A DNA stretch of 64,000 nt from Mangrovivirga halotolerans (GCF_026241165.1 NZ_JAPFQN010000009.1:62001-126000); one strand, 5' to 3'; shown: positions 1 through 9,796, counted from the first letter of the stretch. The notes: generated from the sequence alone by a model not told the origin. Made by a program: numbers and translations.

Positions 1-183
1 GTAGCAAACGGTGTTGTAGAAGCTTATAAAAAGATTGGTGATATCGATGTTCCTATCATTGTTAGGCTTCAAGGTACTAATGCAGAAGAAGGAGCTAAGA
101 TTATCGAAGATTCAGGATTGAAAGTTTCTTCAGCAATCGTTCTTAAAGATGCAGCTGCAAAAGTAAAAGAAGTATTATCTTAA
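1..183 (+). CDS. sucC: Succinyl-CoA synthetase beta subunit, C-terminal fragment
   Basis: The open frame enters from the left edge and ends with TAA at 181-183, giving the last 60 residues. The visible motif PIIVRLQGTNAEEGAKI followed by a short tail is typical of the end of the SucC ligase domain. SucC binds ATP or GTP and, with SucD, interconverts succinyl-CoA and succinate in the citric-acid cycle. The start and the ATP-grasp domain are outside the window. A tRNA gene begins only 17 bases after the stop. The identification rests on a short piece, but this tail is highly conserved. Confidence 0.85.
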   Translation, partial: VANGVVEAYKKIGDIDVPIIVRLQGTNAEEGAKIIEDSGLKVSSAIVLKDAAAKVKEVLS

Positions 184-200
184 GATTATAAATATTTAAA

Positions 201-274
201 GCACCCGTAGTTCAACTGGATAGAATACCAGATTTCGGCTCTGGGGGTTGAGGGTTCGAATCCTTCCGGGTGCA
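201..274 (+). tRNA. tRNA-Arg (anticodon TCG)
   Basis: The cloverleaf reads clearly. The acceptor arms GCACCCG and CGGGTGC pair perfectly with A as discriminator base. The anticodon stem CCAGA/TCTGG encloses the loop TTTCGGC, so the anticodon is TCG, reading CGA and probably other CGN codons. The T arm contains GGGTTCGAATCC. CCA is not encoded. The gene lies just behind sucC and is followed by a terminator. Confidence 0.95.
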
Positions 275-275
275 C

Positions 276-316
276 AGAGGTCTTCAATTAAAATTGGAGA
301 CCTCTTTTTTATTTTT
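276..316 (+). terminator. Intrinsic terminator after tRNA-Arg
   Basis: AGAGGTCT (276-283) pairs with AGACCTCT (298-305), with further pairing inside, and is followed by a T-rich run. It ends the sucC/tRNA-Arg transcript. Confidence 0.8.
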
Positions 317-551
317 ATATGCCTTTATTCGTTTGATTGTGAAGTAAGATTTTTTTGTACTATTTCAATTTTATAACAAGAAGGAATTAGAAGGCTGTAT
401 AATATTAATATTAATAAAAAGCATCTGAACTTATTAATATTTAGAAATGTTTATCGAAAACATACGTTATGTTTTCATAATTTTTTGTTTAATTGCTATG
501 AATAGGCCATCAGAATTCATATTTTTACTTTAAACCTGCAGAACAACTATT
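317..551. other. Gene-free AT-rich stretch before the DUF6089 gene
   Basis: No convincing ORF, RNA or repeat is seen in this 235-base stretch. It presumably carries the promoter of the downstream barrel gene, but I do not find a good TTG-N19/20-TAnnTTTG pair. Confidence 0.4.
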
Positions 552-1466
552 ATGCAAATAAAAAGGGTCTTATTATTTATTCTTTTCATATCATTTATTG
601 TCATCGAATTAGATGCTCAAAGTTTCTATGGGCTTCGTAGGGACAGGCCATGGCAGGTAACATTCGGCGGCGGAGTAAGTACGTATTACGGTGATTTGAA
701 AGAAGGTCGTTGGATCGACGATAATATCAATATCTCAGTCGGAGGGATGTATAAGATCAATCAGCACCTTTCATTACGATCTGAATTAACTTATTTCAGG
801 TTATCAGGTGATGACAGGGATAGTAGAAATGAAACTTCTATCAGGGAAAGATATTTAAGTTTTAGAGCAGATAATTTTGAATTAAATGTTCAGGCTGTTG
901 TCTATTTCTTCAATAATGGGCTTTCGTATTATATCAGACCTCCATTTAATATTTATGCTTTTGGAGGTATTGGAGCATTTTATAGTAATCCTAAAGCTGA
1001 AATAGAAGGAGAATGGTATGCTTTGAGACCTGTTGAAACTGAAGGTGTTAGTTATTCACCAATTCATGCTAATTTTAATGGAGGACTTGGTGTAACTGCC
1101 AAAATAAACTATAGAATGAGTCTTATGGCAGAAGCTGGCTGGAGAATAACTACTACTGATTATATTGATGATGTTAGCACTCAATATATAGATCAATCTA
1201 ATTTCCCAACTCAAACAGAAAAATGGCTGGCAGATATGAGGCCTTACAGAGCTGGTCTGGAACCATGGGAAGCAGGGCACATACGCGGTAACCCTAGTGA
1301 AAATGATGGGTATATGTTTATTCAGTTAAAATTACAATATTACCTGGGTATTAACAGAAACAAGGCCAAATCACAGCGTGGAAATTATAGAAACAGAACT
1401 AATTATCCGGGTAGTTTTGGAGGAAGAAACAAAAGAGGATTCTTTAACAGGCTATTTGGTAATTAA
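552..1466 (+). CDS. DUF6089-family outer-membrane beta-barrel protein
   Basis: This 304-residue protein has an N-terminal signal peptide (about residues 1-22, ending LDAQS) and then alternating aromatic/polar beta strands. Residues around 36-50 (GGGVSTYYGDL), the SGDD segment near residue 90, and DYIDDVSTQY near residue 200 match the pattern I know for DUF6089 proteins, the family that includes the type IX secretion protein PorG. It is expected to sit in the outer membrane. The C-terminal 40 residues after YYLGINR are basic and rich in Arg, Asn and Gly, an extension beyond the usual barrel end. The gene stands alone between two terminators. Whether it acts in secretion or is a general barrel cannot be told from sequence. 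Confidence 0.75.
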   Translation: MQIKRVLLFILFISFIVIELDAQSFYGLRRDRPWQVTFGGGVSTYYGDLKEGRWIDDNINISVGGMYKINQHLSLRSELTYFRLSGDDRDSRNETSIRERYLSFRADNFELNVQAVVYFFNNGLSYYIRPPFNIYAFGGIGAFYSNPKAEIEGEWYALRPVETEGVSYSPIHANFNGGLGVTAKINYRMSLMAEAGWRITTTDYIDDVSTQYIDQSNFPTQTEKWLADMRPYRAGLEPWEAGHIRGNPSENDGYMFIQLKLQYYLGINRNKAKSQRGNYRNRTNYPGSFGGRNKRGFFNRLFGN

Positions 1467-1487
1467 TAAGTCATAATATTAAAACTT

Positions 1488-1518
1488 AAACCTCTGTAAA
1501 TTTTACAGAGGTTTTTTT
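1488..1518 (+). terminator. Intrinsic terminator after the DUF6089 gene
   Basis: AACCTCTGTAAA (1489-1500) pairs with TTTTACAGAGGTT (1501-1513 region) and is followed by seven T residues. It lies 22 bases behind the stop codon. Confidence 0.85.
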
Positions 1519-1523
1519 ATGTA

Positions 1524-1553
1524 TAAAAATAGGCTGTTTGAAGATCAAACAGC
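1524..1553 (-). terminator. Intrinsic terminator of the gltBD operon
   Basis: GGCTGTTTG (1532-1540) and CAAACAGCC form a 9-bp hairpin around AAGAT. On the minus strand it is followed by a moderately T-rich run. It lies just past the gltD stop. Confidence 0.7.
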
Positions 1554-1585
1554 CTCGCGATCGGCTTTTAATATTCATGTTTGGG

Positions 1586-3010
1586 TTAGCCGGGGAATGA
1601 TCGCGCTTTGTTTTCCTTGTTTTCTTTTTCGTAAATGTAATCCATTATTGCAAAAGCCGCCTCGCGCCCGTCTAATGCAGCGTTAACTACAAGGTCAGCA
1701 CCTCGGCTTCCATCTCCACCAGCGTAAACTCCTTCTATGTTGGTCTCGCATTTATCTGTCACCTCAATGGCATTCCATTTATTTGTTTTAATATTATTTT
1801 CTTCTAAAAATGTTAACTTTTCATTGTTAAATCCGAGGGCAAGGATAATTACATCTGCATATTTGATTTCTTCTGTGCCTTCTTCTTCAATTACCTGCAT
1901 TCTGCCTCCTTCCGGAGAAGGGATAAGTTTGGTTTTGATGAATTTAACACCAATAATATTCCCTCTGTCATCTGCCACGAAACCCTTTGGCTGCATTTGC
2001 CAGATAAATTCAACACCTTCTTCCTTTGCTGACTGGACTTCCTTAGCGCTACCAGGCATGTTTTCTTCATCTCTTCGATAAACGCATCGTACTTTTGTTG
2101 CATTTTCTCTTATTGATGTTCTTACGCAATCCATAGCTGTGTCCCCTCCACCAATGACCATGACATTTTTGCCTTTAACAGAGTATTTTTTGTCAAATGG
2201 TTGATCGAAAATTTTCTTTTGGATATTAGTAAGAAAGGGAACAGCCATAAATACATTATTTGCACTATACCCTTCATAGTTCAACAATCTACCCTCCATT
2301 GCTCCGATACCAATAAAGATAGCATCGTATTCTTCTTTTAATTTTTCGAATGATACATCCTTGCCGATTTCAGTATTTAGTTTGATCTCCAGACCAGCCT
2401 GGTAAAGCTGATTCATTCTTTTATCTACAACTTCTTTTTCAAGCTTGAATCCAGGAATTCCATAAGTTAGAAGGCCGCCTGCTTTATCTGCTTTTTCAAA
2501 AATAACAGGCTTGATTCCGGCTCTTAATAAAAAAGTGGCACAAGATATACCTGCCGGTCCTGATCCGATTATTGCTACTTTTTTATCTGATGTTATTCCC
2601 GGGTATTCAGGTTTCATGCCTTTTTCGAAACCTTTTTCCGTAATACTTACCTCGATAGAACCAATAGTGATCGCTCCAAAACCGTCATCCAGCGTGCAAG
2701 CTCCTTCACATAGCCTGTCCTGAGGGCAAATTCTGCCTAGAATTTCAGGGAATGGTGAAGTTTCATTGCTTATCTCAAAAGCAAGTTCAAGATCTTTCTC
2801 AGCAATATACTTTAGCCACTGAGGAATATTGTTACTCAATGGACAACCGGTAGAACTACAATAAGGGTTGCCACACTGTATACATCGATCTGCCTGTGAA
2901 CCAGCTTCTTCTTCGGTGTAGATCTCGTATATTTCATCAAAGTTATTGACCCTTTCGTCGCCAGGTTTAACCTTTGGATTGATTCTTTCTATTTTTGTGA
3001 ATTCCTGCAA
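1586..3010 (-). CDS. gltD: Glutamate synthase small subunit
   Basis: GltD (474 aa) passes electrons from NAD(P)H through FAD and Fe-S centres to the large subunit GltB, which makes glutamate from glutamine and 2-oxoglutarate. The N-terminal domain carries cysteines 43, 46, 51 and 56 plus 95, 101 and 105, which ligate 4Fe-4S clusters. The FAD site GSGPAG is at 149-154 and the NAD(P)H site GGGDTA is near 288. The only usable start is TTG at 3010; a stop codon lies four codons upstream in frame. A strong AGGAGG Shine-Dalgarno sits 5 bases before it, which is uncommon in Bacteroidota. The gene follows gltB by 21 bases. Confidence 0.95.
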   Translation of the reverse strand: MQEFTKIERINPKVKPGDERVNNFDEIYEIYTEEEAGSQADRCIQCGNPYCSSTGCPLSNNIPQWLKYIAEKDLELAFEISNETSPFPEILGRICPQDRLCEGACTLDDGFGAITIGSIEVSITEKGFEKGMKPEYPGITSDKKVAIIGSGPAGISCATFLLRAGIKPVIFEKADKAGGLLTYGIPGFKLEKEVVDKRMNQLYQAGLEIKLNTEIGKDVSFEKLKEEYDAIFIGIGAMEGRLLNYEGYSANNVFMAVPFLTNIQKKIFDQPFDKKYSVKGKNVMVIGGGDTAMDCVRTSIRENATKVRCVYRRDEENMPGSAKEVQSAKEEGVEFIWQMQPKGFVADDRGNIIGVKFIKTKLIPSPEGGRMQVIEEEGTEEIKYADVIILALGFNNEKLTFLEENNIKTNKWNAIEVTDKCETNIEGVYAGGDGSRGADLVVNAALDGREAAFAIMDYIYEKENKENKARSFPG

Positions 3011-3031
3011 TTTCTCCTCCTTTTAAATTTC

Positions 3032-6000
3032 TTAGTTACCATCAAATGGATTTAATGGAACATTGTTCATATCCTTTGATTTTACCATGTAGAAATATCT
3101 GAGTTCTTCACGGTAATTTTCGAGTATTTTTTCTGCCCTTGGACTTGCCGTTTTTCTTAAATAACTGCTTAGAATGCTTTTAAGATAGTATCTGGCTTCG
3201 TCATTTTCATCAGTATCAATTCTCTGAGCGTGAATTAACTGATGATTCATTTTGTCCATGAAAGCATGTTCTTTGTCGTAAACAAATGCTACTCCGCCTG
3301 TCATTCCGGCTCCAAAGTTAATTCCTGTATTACCCAGGATAACTACTGTTCCGCCAGTCATATATTCACAGGCATGATCTCCCGTGCCTTCAACAACTGC
3401 CAAAGCACCACTATTTCTAACAGCGAAACGTTCGCCTACAGAACCACTTACGAATAATTTTCCTCCGGTTGCTCCATATAGACAAGTATTTCCTGCAAGA
3501 TTTAGTAATTGTTGAGGATCATGGGGCTTAACAATAATTTGTCCACCACGCATTCCTTTTCCTACATAATCATTGGCGCTACCAAGCAGGTTTAAACTCA
3601 TTCCATTCATTAAGAATGCTCCAAATGATTGACCCGCAGTTCCTTTGAGGTCAAAATTGATCGAGTATTTTGGCATTCCTATATCGCCGTGTTTTTCAGC
3701 AATAAACCCACTGATATAAGCTCCGAAACTTCGGTTGGTATTTCTTATTTCCTTTTTAAGAGTAACAGGACCGGAATTGTTTTCAATTATTTCGGCAACT
3801 TCTTTATAGATTGATTTCTCAAATTCGTTTTTATCGTAAGGTTCATTAAACCCTTTTTGACAAGTGTTACACCCATCAACTCTTCGAAGTAATTTATCAA
3901 AATTGAACTTCAAAGCAAGTTCATCATTTACAACTTTTAATAATTCAGTTCTTCCAATTATATCATCGAGCTTTTCGTAACCCAGTTCAGCTAGGATCTC
4001 TCTAACCTCTTGAGCAACCGCTTTTAAATAATTGATTACGCCCTCTACTGTTCCTACATAATATTTTCGAAGTAATTCATCCTGGGTAGCAATTCCGACA
4101 CTACATTTGTTAAGATGGCAAACACGTAAGATTTTACACCCTACTGTTGAAAGTAATGCCGTGCCAAAGCCATAGACCTCAGCACCAAGAATAGCAGCTT
4201 TTACTACGTCAAGGCCCGTTTTTAGTCCACCATCAGTAACCAGTTGGACGTTTTGACGTAAATTGTTGGCTTTAAGAGACTGATGTGCATCAGCAAGACC
4301 AGGTTCCCAGGGATTACCGGCAAATTTGATGCTTCCAAGTTGAGCTGCTCCCGTACCACCGTCAGCACCGGATATAACTATCCTGTCTGCATATGCTTTA
4401 GCAACGCCACATGCAATAGTTCCTACTCCGGCGGTAGAAACTAATTTCACACTTACTCTTGCCTTAGGGTTTACCTGCTTTAAGTCGAAAATAAGCTGGG
4501 CAAGATCTTCAATTGAATAAATGTCGTGATGTGGGGGAGGGGATATCAGTGTTACTCCGGGAATTGTATATCTAAGGGTTGCTATCAGTGGTGTTACTTT
4601 AGATCCCGGAAGTTGACCGCCTTCTCCGGGTTTTGCTCCCTGTGCTATTTTGATCTGTATTTCCGAAGCACTTCTTAGATAAGCAGGGGTAACACCAAAC
4701 CTACCTGATGCGACCTGTTTTATAGAGCTATTTTTAATTGTATTATACCTCGCTTTATCTTCGCCTCCTTCTCCTGAATTAGATTTAGCATGAAGCGTAT
4801 TCATTGCCTCTGCGATTGCTTCATGTGCTTCGGGTGAGATAGACCCAAGACTCATAGCTGCAGAAGTAAATCTTCGTGTTATTTCTTCGATCGGTTCGAC
4901 CTTATCAATTTCAATTTTTTCTTTATCAGGATTAAATTCAAAGAAATCCCTGATCATTTTTAATCCTCTGTTGTTAATCCTGTTTTTATATTCTTCATAA
5001 TCAACAGGCTTACCTGATCTGGCAAATTTGTGGACATGGTGAACTACATCAGGGGAGAAATCGTGATATTCTCCTTTGTCCATGTATTTATAGAAGCTAC
5101 CGACTTCCAGGGGATAGAGTTTCTTTCTGTAATGACTGATATAAGCATTTTTATGCGCTTTTCTCAATCGATGTTCAATGTCAAGGTAGTTAAGACCTGG
5201 GATGATCACTGAGGCATCTGGAAAACATTCTTCAGTTATCTCCTCAGATAATCCGATCACGTCGAAAAGAGCCGCATTAATGTAACTTTCTACTGTACTG
5301 ATGCCCATTTTTGACATAATCTTTAATAGGCCGTTATTAACTGAAGTCTGAACCTTTTTTAATCCGATCTTTCTGGCATTATGTCTACAGTCTTTTTGTC
5401 TTTCTATTACCGAAAGGGCAGAAGCGTAAAGTAAATAAGGATATACAGCAGTTGCGCCAAATCCAAGAAGAACAGCAGCAGAGTGGGAATCCAATACTTC
5501 GCCGGTTATTGCCGTGAAGTTTACTTTGCTTCGGATCCCTTTTTTTAGAAACAGGGTGTTTAAATAGCCAATAACTAATGGCATAGGCATTAGCATATTT
5601 TCTTCACTCAGACATCTGTCATCTAAAATAATTTGTCTGACCCCGTTCTCGTTGACCGATTTGATAATCTTTTCACCTAATGCAACAAGAGATTCTTTAA
5701 GGTCTCCAGTAAAACAAGTTTCAAAAGATTCATATTTATAATATGGATCATAAAGTTCATGATTTTCATCTCCGAATGCAGTCAAAATCTCCATCTTTTC
5801 TTTTGACATTATAGGAGACATGGAGATTAGTCTATGAGAGTGGTCAGGAGTCTCTTTTAAAACATTATTTCTGCTTCCAAAAGAAACCGCTGTTGACATT
5901 ACGATTTTTTCACGTAATGGGTCAATTGGTGGGTTGGTTACCTGGGCAAATTTTTGCCTGAAAAAGTCAGTGAAATTTCTTTGATGATCACTAAAGCATG

Positions 6001-7456
6001 CGGCAGGAGTGTCATCTCCCATTGAGCCGGTTTCTTCTTTGCCATTTTTGATCATGGGTTCAATAATAGAAGACATTACCTCGTTAGTGTAATTGTGGTA
6101 ACGTTGCATTTCCACAAGATTTGGAGGTCTTAAGTCAGAAAAATCACTGAAGTTATTTTCAGTATGCTCCATTAAATAAGAAGAGTTGTCATTTAACCAT
6201 TTTTCATAAGGGATGGTGTTAGTTATATATTCATTAATCTCATGGTTCTTATATATTTTACCAAACTTCAGATCTGCAGCAATCATTTGTCCTGAAGTTA
6301 ATTTGCCCTGTTCTTTAATATTTTCAGGCTCCAGATCTATGATTCCATATTCACTTGCAATAATCAGGCGATCATCATTAGTTATTATATATTTAGCAGG
6401 TCTGAGTCCGTTTCTGTCTAAAACAGTTCCTACATATCTACCATTCGTAATATTTAATGCTGCAGGACCATCCCATGCTTCGAAGTTACAAGCAGTATAT
6501 TCGTAAAAGGCTCTCAATCTCGCATCTAGATGTGGTGCGTTTTGGAAAGGAGGGGGGACCATAGAACGAACAGCTTTGAAAAAATCGACACCATTCTGGA
6601 TTAGGAATTCAAAATAATTATCAAATGAAGCACTATCACTGGTTTCTTTTTGAAGAATAGGCATTAGCCTTTTCATTTCTTCTTCATCAAAAATATTACC
6701 AGCCATATTTTCCATATTAACCCTGACATTATATCTATTGGCTTTTATGGAATTAATCTCTCCGTTATGTGCTACACACCTGAATGGTTGTGCCAGAGGC
6801 CATCTTGGCATTGTATTGGTGCTAAATCGCTGGTGAAATACAGCGAAGGTCACTTCAAAATCCTGATCTTTGAGATCTGTGTAAAATTCATCAATTAATG
6901 TAGGTAAAAGGAGCCCTTTGTAGGATATCATTTTATCAGAAAAGGAAGCAATTGTAAAATTAATGTCTTCGATTTCAGATTCAACATCTTTTCTGGTAAG
7001 GTATAATAATGCTTCAAATCTTCTTTGCGCCATTGGCGAATTTGGAATAACAAAGGTCTGAACAATCTCAGGCATTATTTTTTTTGCCTGTTCTCCCAGG
7101 TTTGATTCATCGGTAGGTACAGATCTTGTGAAAAGTATTTTTAGATCATTTCTTTTACAGGTCTCTTCAAATATTATTTTCTGTTCATCATCAGTATAAA
7201 ACGTCATTGCGACAGCATATTTCGAAGGGAGATCAAAGCCATTTAATGAGGCTGTTTTTCTCATGAATTTATGTGGCATTGAAAACAGAAATCCACATCC
7301 ATCCCCACTTTTCCCATCTGCGGCAATAGCTCCACGATGCATCATTCTTTTTAATGCTTCGATTGAGTCATCAACCATTTGTCTGGACGCAATATTCTTA
7401 ATTTGCGACATCATACCGAAGCCGCAGTTATCTTTAAATTCCTGTGCTATGTTCAT
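3032..7456 (-). CDS. gltB: Glutamate synthase large subunit
   Basis: GltB (1474 aa, normal length) carries out glutamine hydrolysis and reductive glutamate formation. The amidotransferase nucleophile is Cys11 (DNCGFGM), exposed after removal of a 10-residue propeptide. The central FMN domain contains SGEGGED and GADGGTGAA. The 3Fe-4S motif Cys-x5-Cys-x4-Cys appears as CKILRVCHLNKC. The C-terminal part is the Gly-rich beta-helix domain with repeated GG/NTG turns. It is transcribed with gltD as an ammonium-assimilation operon. A TATTTTTG sequence on the minus strand at 7472-7479 could be a -7 element, with only a weak -33 partner. Confidence 0.97.
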   Translation of the reverse strand: MNIAQEFKDNCGFGMMSQIKNIASRQMVDDSIEALKRMMHRGAIAADGKSGDGCGFLFSMPHKFMRKTASLNGFDLPSKYAVAMTFYTDDEQKIIFEETCKRNDLKILFTRSVPTDESNLGEQAKKIMPEIVQTFVIPNSPMAQRRFEALLYLTRKDVESEIEDINFTIASFSDKMISYKGLLLPTLIDEFYTDLKDQDFEVTFAVFHQRFSTNTMPRWPLAQPFRCVAHNGEINSIKANRYNVRVNMENMAGNIFDEEEMKRLMPILQKETSDSASFDNYFEFLIQNGVDFFKAVRSMVPPPFQNAPHLDARLRAFYEYTACNFEAWDGPAALNITNGRYVGTVLDRNGLRPAKYIITNDDRLIIASEYGIIDLEPENIKEQGKLTSGQMIAADLKFGKIYKNHEINEYITNTIPYEKWLNDNSSYLMEHTENNFSDFSDLRPPNLVEMQRYHNYTNEVMSSIIEPMIKNGKEETGSMGDDTPAACFSDHQRNFTDFFRQKFAQVTNPPIDPLREKIVMSTAVSFGSRNNVLKETPDHSHRLISMSPIMSKEKMEILTAFGDENHELYDPYYKYESFETCFTGDLKESLVALGEKIIKSVNENGVRQIILDDRCLSEENMLMPMPLVIGYLNTLFLKKGIRSKVNFTAITGEVLDSHSAAVLLGFGATAVYPYLLYASALSVIERQKDCRHNARKIGLKKVQTSVNNGLLKIMSKMGISTVESYINAALFDVIGLSEEITEECFPDASVIIPGLNYLDIEHRLRKAHKNAYISHYRKKLYPLEVGSFYKYMDKGEYHDFSPDVVHHVHKFARSGKPVDYEEYKNRINNRGLKMIRDFFEFNPDKEKIEIDKVEPIEEITRRFTSAAMSLGSISPEAHEAIAEAMNTLHAKSNSGEGGEDKARYNTIKNSSIKQVASGRFGVTPAYLRSASEIQIKIAQGAKPGEGGQLPGSKVTPLIATLRYTIPGVTLISPPPHHDIYSIEDLAQLIFDLKQVNPKARVSVKLVSTAGVGTIACGVAKAYADRIVISGADGGTGAAQLGSIKFAGNPWEPGLADAHQSLKANNLRQNVQLVTDGGLKTGLDVVKAAILGAEVYGFGTALLSTVGCKILRVCHLNKCSVGIATQDELLRKYYVGTVEGVINYLKAVAQEVREILAELGYEKLDDIIGRTELLKVVNDELALKFNFDKLLRRVDGCNTCQKGFNEPYDKNEFEKSIYKEVAEIIENNSGPVTLKKEIRNTNRSFGAYISGFIAEKHGDIGMPKYSINFDLKGTAGQSFGAFLMNGMSLNLLGSANDYVGKGMRGGQIIVKPHDPQQLLNLAGNTCLYGATGGKLFVSGSVGERFAVRNSGALAVVEGTGDHACEYMTGGTVVILGNTGINFGAGMTGGVAFVYDKEHAFMDKMNHQLIHAQRIDTDENDEARYYLKSILSSYLRKTASPRAEKILENYREELRYFYMVKSKDMNNVPLNPFDGN

Positions 7457-7596
7457 TCTTTACCTGTTATTCAAAAATATGAGCCTTCTAATCTACCGAA
7501 AGATGTTCGAAATTTTGCTTAAAACAGGTTTTTATTACATAATCAACGGGAGGAATTAAGATAATGTTAATTAATATTTTGACTTATTTAGATATG

Positions 7597-7624
7597 TAAA
7601 AAAAACACACTTATTTAAGTGTGT
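7597..7624 (-). terminator. Intrinsic terminator of xseAB
   Basis: CACACTT (7606-7612) pairs with AAGTGTG (7617-7623) around a 4-base loop. On the minus strand it is followed by eight or more T residues. It lies about 90 bases past the xseB stop. Confidence 0.75.
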
Positions 7625-7715
7625 AAATTGATGAATTTGTAATTAAGATGATTAAATGTCTATTATATTGTATTTAAACACATTTTAAAATAGAAAAATA
7701 ACAATTTTTAGTTGT

Positions 7716-7919
7716 TTAATTATCGATCTCGTCAAATTTACTAGATAGTTGTTCTTCCGTTCCTCTTAATTTTTCCCGGCATTGCTTAATGATTGTTGTT
7801 GCTTCTTCCACATCTTTCATCAATTCATCAATATCACCTTCCTGGTTCTCTAATTTTTCCAGAATAGTCGATAATCTTTTAATTGATTCTTTGTAGCTTA
7901 ATTTCTTTTTATTTGGCAT
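7716..7919 (-). CDS. xseB: Exodeoxyribonuclease VII small subunit
   Basis: This 67-residue helical protein has the XseB pattern: SYKESIKRLSTILEKLENQEGDIDELM, then a second charged helix ending in EEQLSSKFDEID. XseB partners several-to-one with XseA to degrade single-stranded DNA from either end. Its ATG lies inside the end of xseA (11-base overlap), so the two are translationally coupled. Size and placement match the family. Confidence 0.93.
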   Translation of the reverse strand: MPNKKKLSYKESIKRLSTILEKLENQEGDIDELMKDVEEATTIIKQCREKLRGTEEQLSSKFDEIDN

Positions 7920-9153
7920 TTTTCTCTACTTTATCGATGGTACTTATAATATCTAATTTCTTTGATATTGTTCTTATTTGTGATCCTTTATTTATTTGAT
8001 CTGCCTTATTGATGTTTTGACCATTTATTTCTGTGTAGGTATACCCTCGTTCAATTACTTTTTTTGGATTCATACTTGAGAGTAGTTTTTCACTGGAATT
8101 AAGAAAATCTAATTCCTTTTTTATAATATTTTTTGTTATGAATTCAATTTTATTTTTAAGATCATTCAAAGAATAATTGTATTCTTTAATTAAGTTTTCA
8201 GAAGCTTTCTGAATATTATGATTGTAAAAATTTAGTTTTTCAGAAGCTGATTGAATAAAACCCCTGGATTTATCTGATAATGTTTTTTGGGCAGCTACTA
8301 ATTTTTCCTCAAAACTATACATTCCACTGATTAGAAATTCAGCAACAGCAGTCGGGGTTTTTAATGCCGTGTTAGCTACCAGGTCAGTAATAGTTTCATC
8401 TCTTTCGTGGCCTATTCCTGTTAAAACTGGAATAGGAAACTGAGCTGTATGTAAAGCAACTTCATAATTATCGAAACATTCAAGATCAAGTTGGGCCCCA
8501 CCACCCCTTATAATAACAGTCAGATCGAAATCTTTTGAAGAAGCGTGAATGCGATGAAGAGCAGTTATTATGCTTTCCGGAGCTTGGTTTCCTTGCATCA
8601 CAGAATTAAAAAGAGTTGTGTGAAACATATATCCAAACTGGTTTGACTGTAATTGACTCATGAAATCCTGATAGCCTGCTGCTGTTTCGCTACTTATAAT
8701 GGCAATTTTTTGCGGAACAATTGGTAATGGGATTTCTTTATTCATGTTTATCACACCATCTTCTTCTAGATGTTGAAGAATTTCTTGCTTTTTAGCAGCT
8801 CTTTCTCCTAGAGTAAACTTTGGGTCAACATCAGTGATATTTAAAGACATTCCGTAAACCTCATGGAAGGTTACTTTTACCTTGCATAACACTTTCATAC
8901 CCTGTGCTAATTCGGATCCTGTTATCTTCAAAAACCATGCATTTATTCCCCTAAACGTATAAGCCCAAATTGTTGCCCTGTTTTTAGCCAGAACCTGATC
9001 TTCGTCTTTATCTACCAGTTCCAGATAGCAATGTCCTTTATAATTTGTTCTTAATTCAGCTATTTCAGCAACAACCCAGTAACTTGAATCCAGGTTATCA
9101 TCTAAAACAGTTTTAATTTTATGATTTAGTTCTAAAAGCGAATAAGTTTCCAA
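7909..9153 (-). CDS. xseA: Exodeoxyribonuclease VII large subunit
   Basis: XseA (414 aa) is the catalytic subunit of exonuclease VII, which removes single-stranded DNA in repair and recombination. An N-terminal OB-fold domain (about residues 1-105) is followed by the catalytic domain with IAIISSETAAGYQDF, VIIRGGGAQLDLECFD and GIGHERDETITDLVA, then a long helical region (residues 270-370). It is close to the usual length (about 400-450). The start ATG is at 9153, with a TACCTTTG -7 element 35 bases upstream. It forms an operon with xseB. Confidence 0.95.
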   Translation of the reverse strand: METYSLLELNHKIKTVLDDNLDSSYWVVAEIAELRTNYKGHCYLELVDKDEDQVLAKNRATIWAYTFRGINAWFLKITGSELAQGMKVLCKVKVTFHEVYGMSLNITDVDPKFTLGERAAKKQEILQHLEEDGVINMNKEIPLPIVPQKIAIISSETAAGYQDFMSQLQSNQFGYMFHTTLFNSVMQGNQAPESIITALHRIHASSKDFDLTVIIRGGGAQLDLECFDNYEVALHTAQFPIPVLTGIGHERDETITDLVANTALKTPTAVAEFLISGMYSFEEKLVAAQKTLSDKSRGFIQSASEKLNFYNHNIQKASENLIKEYNYSLNDLKNKIEFITKNIIKKELDFLNSSEKLLSSMNPKKVIERGYTYTEINGQNINKADQINKGSQIRTISKKLDIISTIDKVEKNAK

Positions 9154-9187
9154 AGGAATATGTATTTTTAATCAATAAGTTTGGTCA

Positions 9188-9195
9188 CAAAGGTA
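9188..9195 (-). promoter_or_regulatory. Putative -7 element for xseAB
   Basis: The minus strand reads TACCTTTG, a perfect match to the Bacteroidota TAnnTTTG element, placed so that transcription would begin about 27 bases before the xseA ATG. No good -33 TTG is seen at the right distance, so support is partial. Confidence 0.4.
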
Positions 9196-9261
9196 AATAA
9201 ATTTACAACTGCATGACCATTAGTCAAAGTTCAGTATTAGAAATTCAAAATCATTTATAAA

Positions 9262-9777
9262 ATGAAAAAAAGGTTATTGTTTTTAATTTTTCTTGCAGTT
9301 TTCACTATAATTTCCTGCAATTCTAATAAAGAAAAAAATAATGCAGATCAGGTAGTTTCTGAGAGTGTTGATTTCAATCAAAGCGAATATTCATTCTATG
9401 GAGAAGAAATTACTAAATCAGGTTACTCGGAATTATCTTCTCCAGAAGATCTACTTAATGGTAAAGACAGTTCTACTGTGAAAGTAACAGGAGAGGTGTC
9501 AAGTGTTTGTAAGAAAAAAGGCTGTTGGATGACTTTAGATATTCCGGGCCAGTTAAAACCATTGAGAGTAACATTTAAAGATTATAGTTTTTTTGTTCCG
9601 AAGAATATAGAAGGTAGAAAAGTAATAGTCAAAGGAGTATTAAAGAAAGAAGTACAATCAGAAGAAATGAGAAAGCATTATGCTGCAGATGAGGAGAAAT
9701 CACAAGAAGATATTGAAAAGATAAAGGGTAATGAAATTGAATATTCATTAGTAGCCGATGGTGTTATTTTAATGTGA
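9262..9777 (+). CDS. DUF4920 lipoprotein
   Basis: This 171-residue protein begins with a lipoprotein signal peptide (lipobox ending IISC, Cys19), so it should be anchored in the envelope. The mature part matches DUF4920: YGEEITKSG near residue 47, a central VCKKKGCWM with two conserved cysteines, KDYSFFVP, and a final VADGVIL. DUF4920 proteins look OB-fold-like, and their function is not known. The gene is divergent from xseAB and stands alone, with a terminator shared with gap. Confidence 0.88.
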   Translation: MKKRLLFLIFLAVFTIISCNSNKEKNNADQVVSESVDFNQSEYSFYGEEITKSGYSELSSPEDLLNGKDSSTVKVTGEVSSVCKKKGCWMTLDIPGQLKPLRVTFKDYSFFVPKNIEGRKVIVKGVLKKEVQSEEMRKHYAADEEKSQEDIEKIKGNEIEYSLVADGVILM

Positions 9778-9796
9778 AATATTCGTTTTGATTAAA

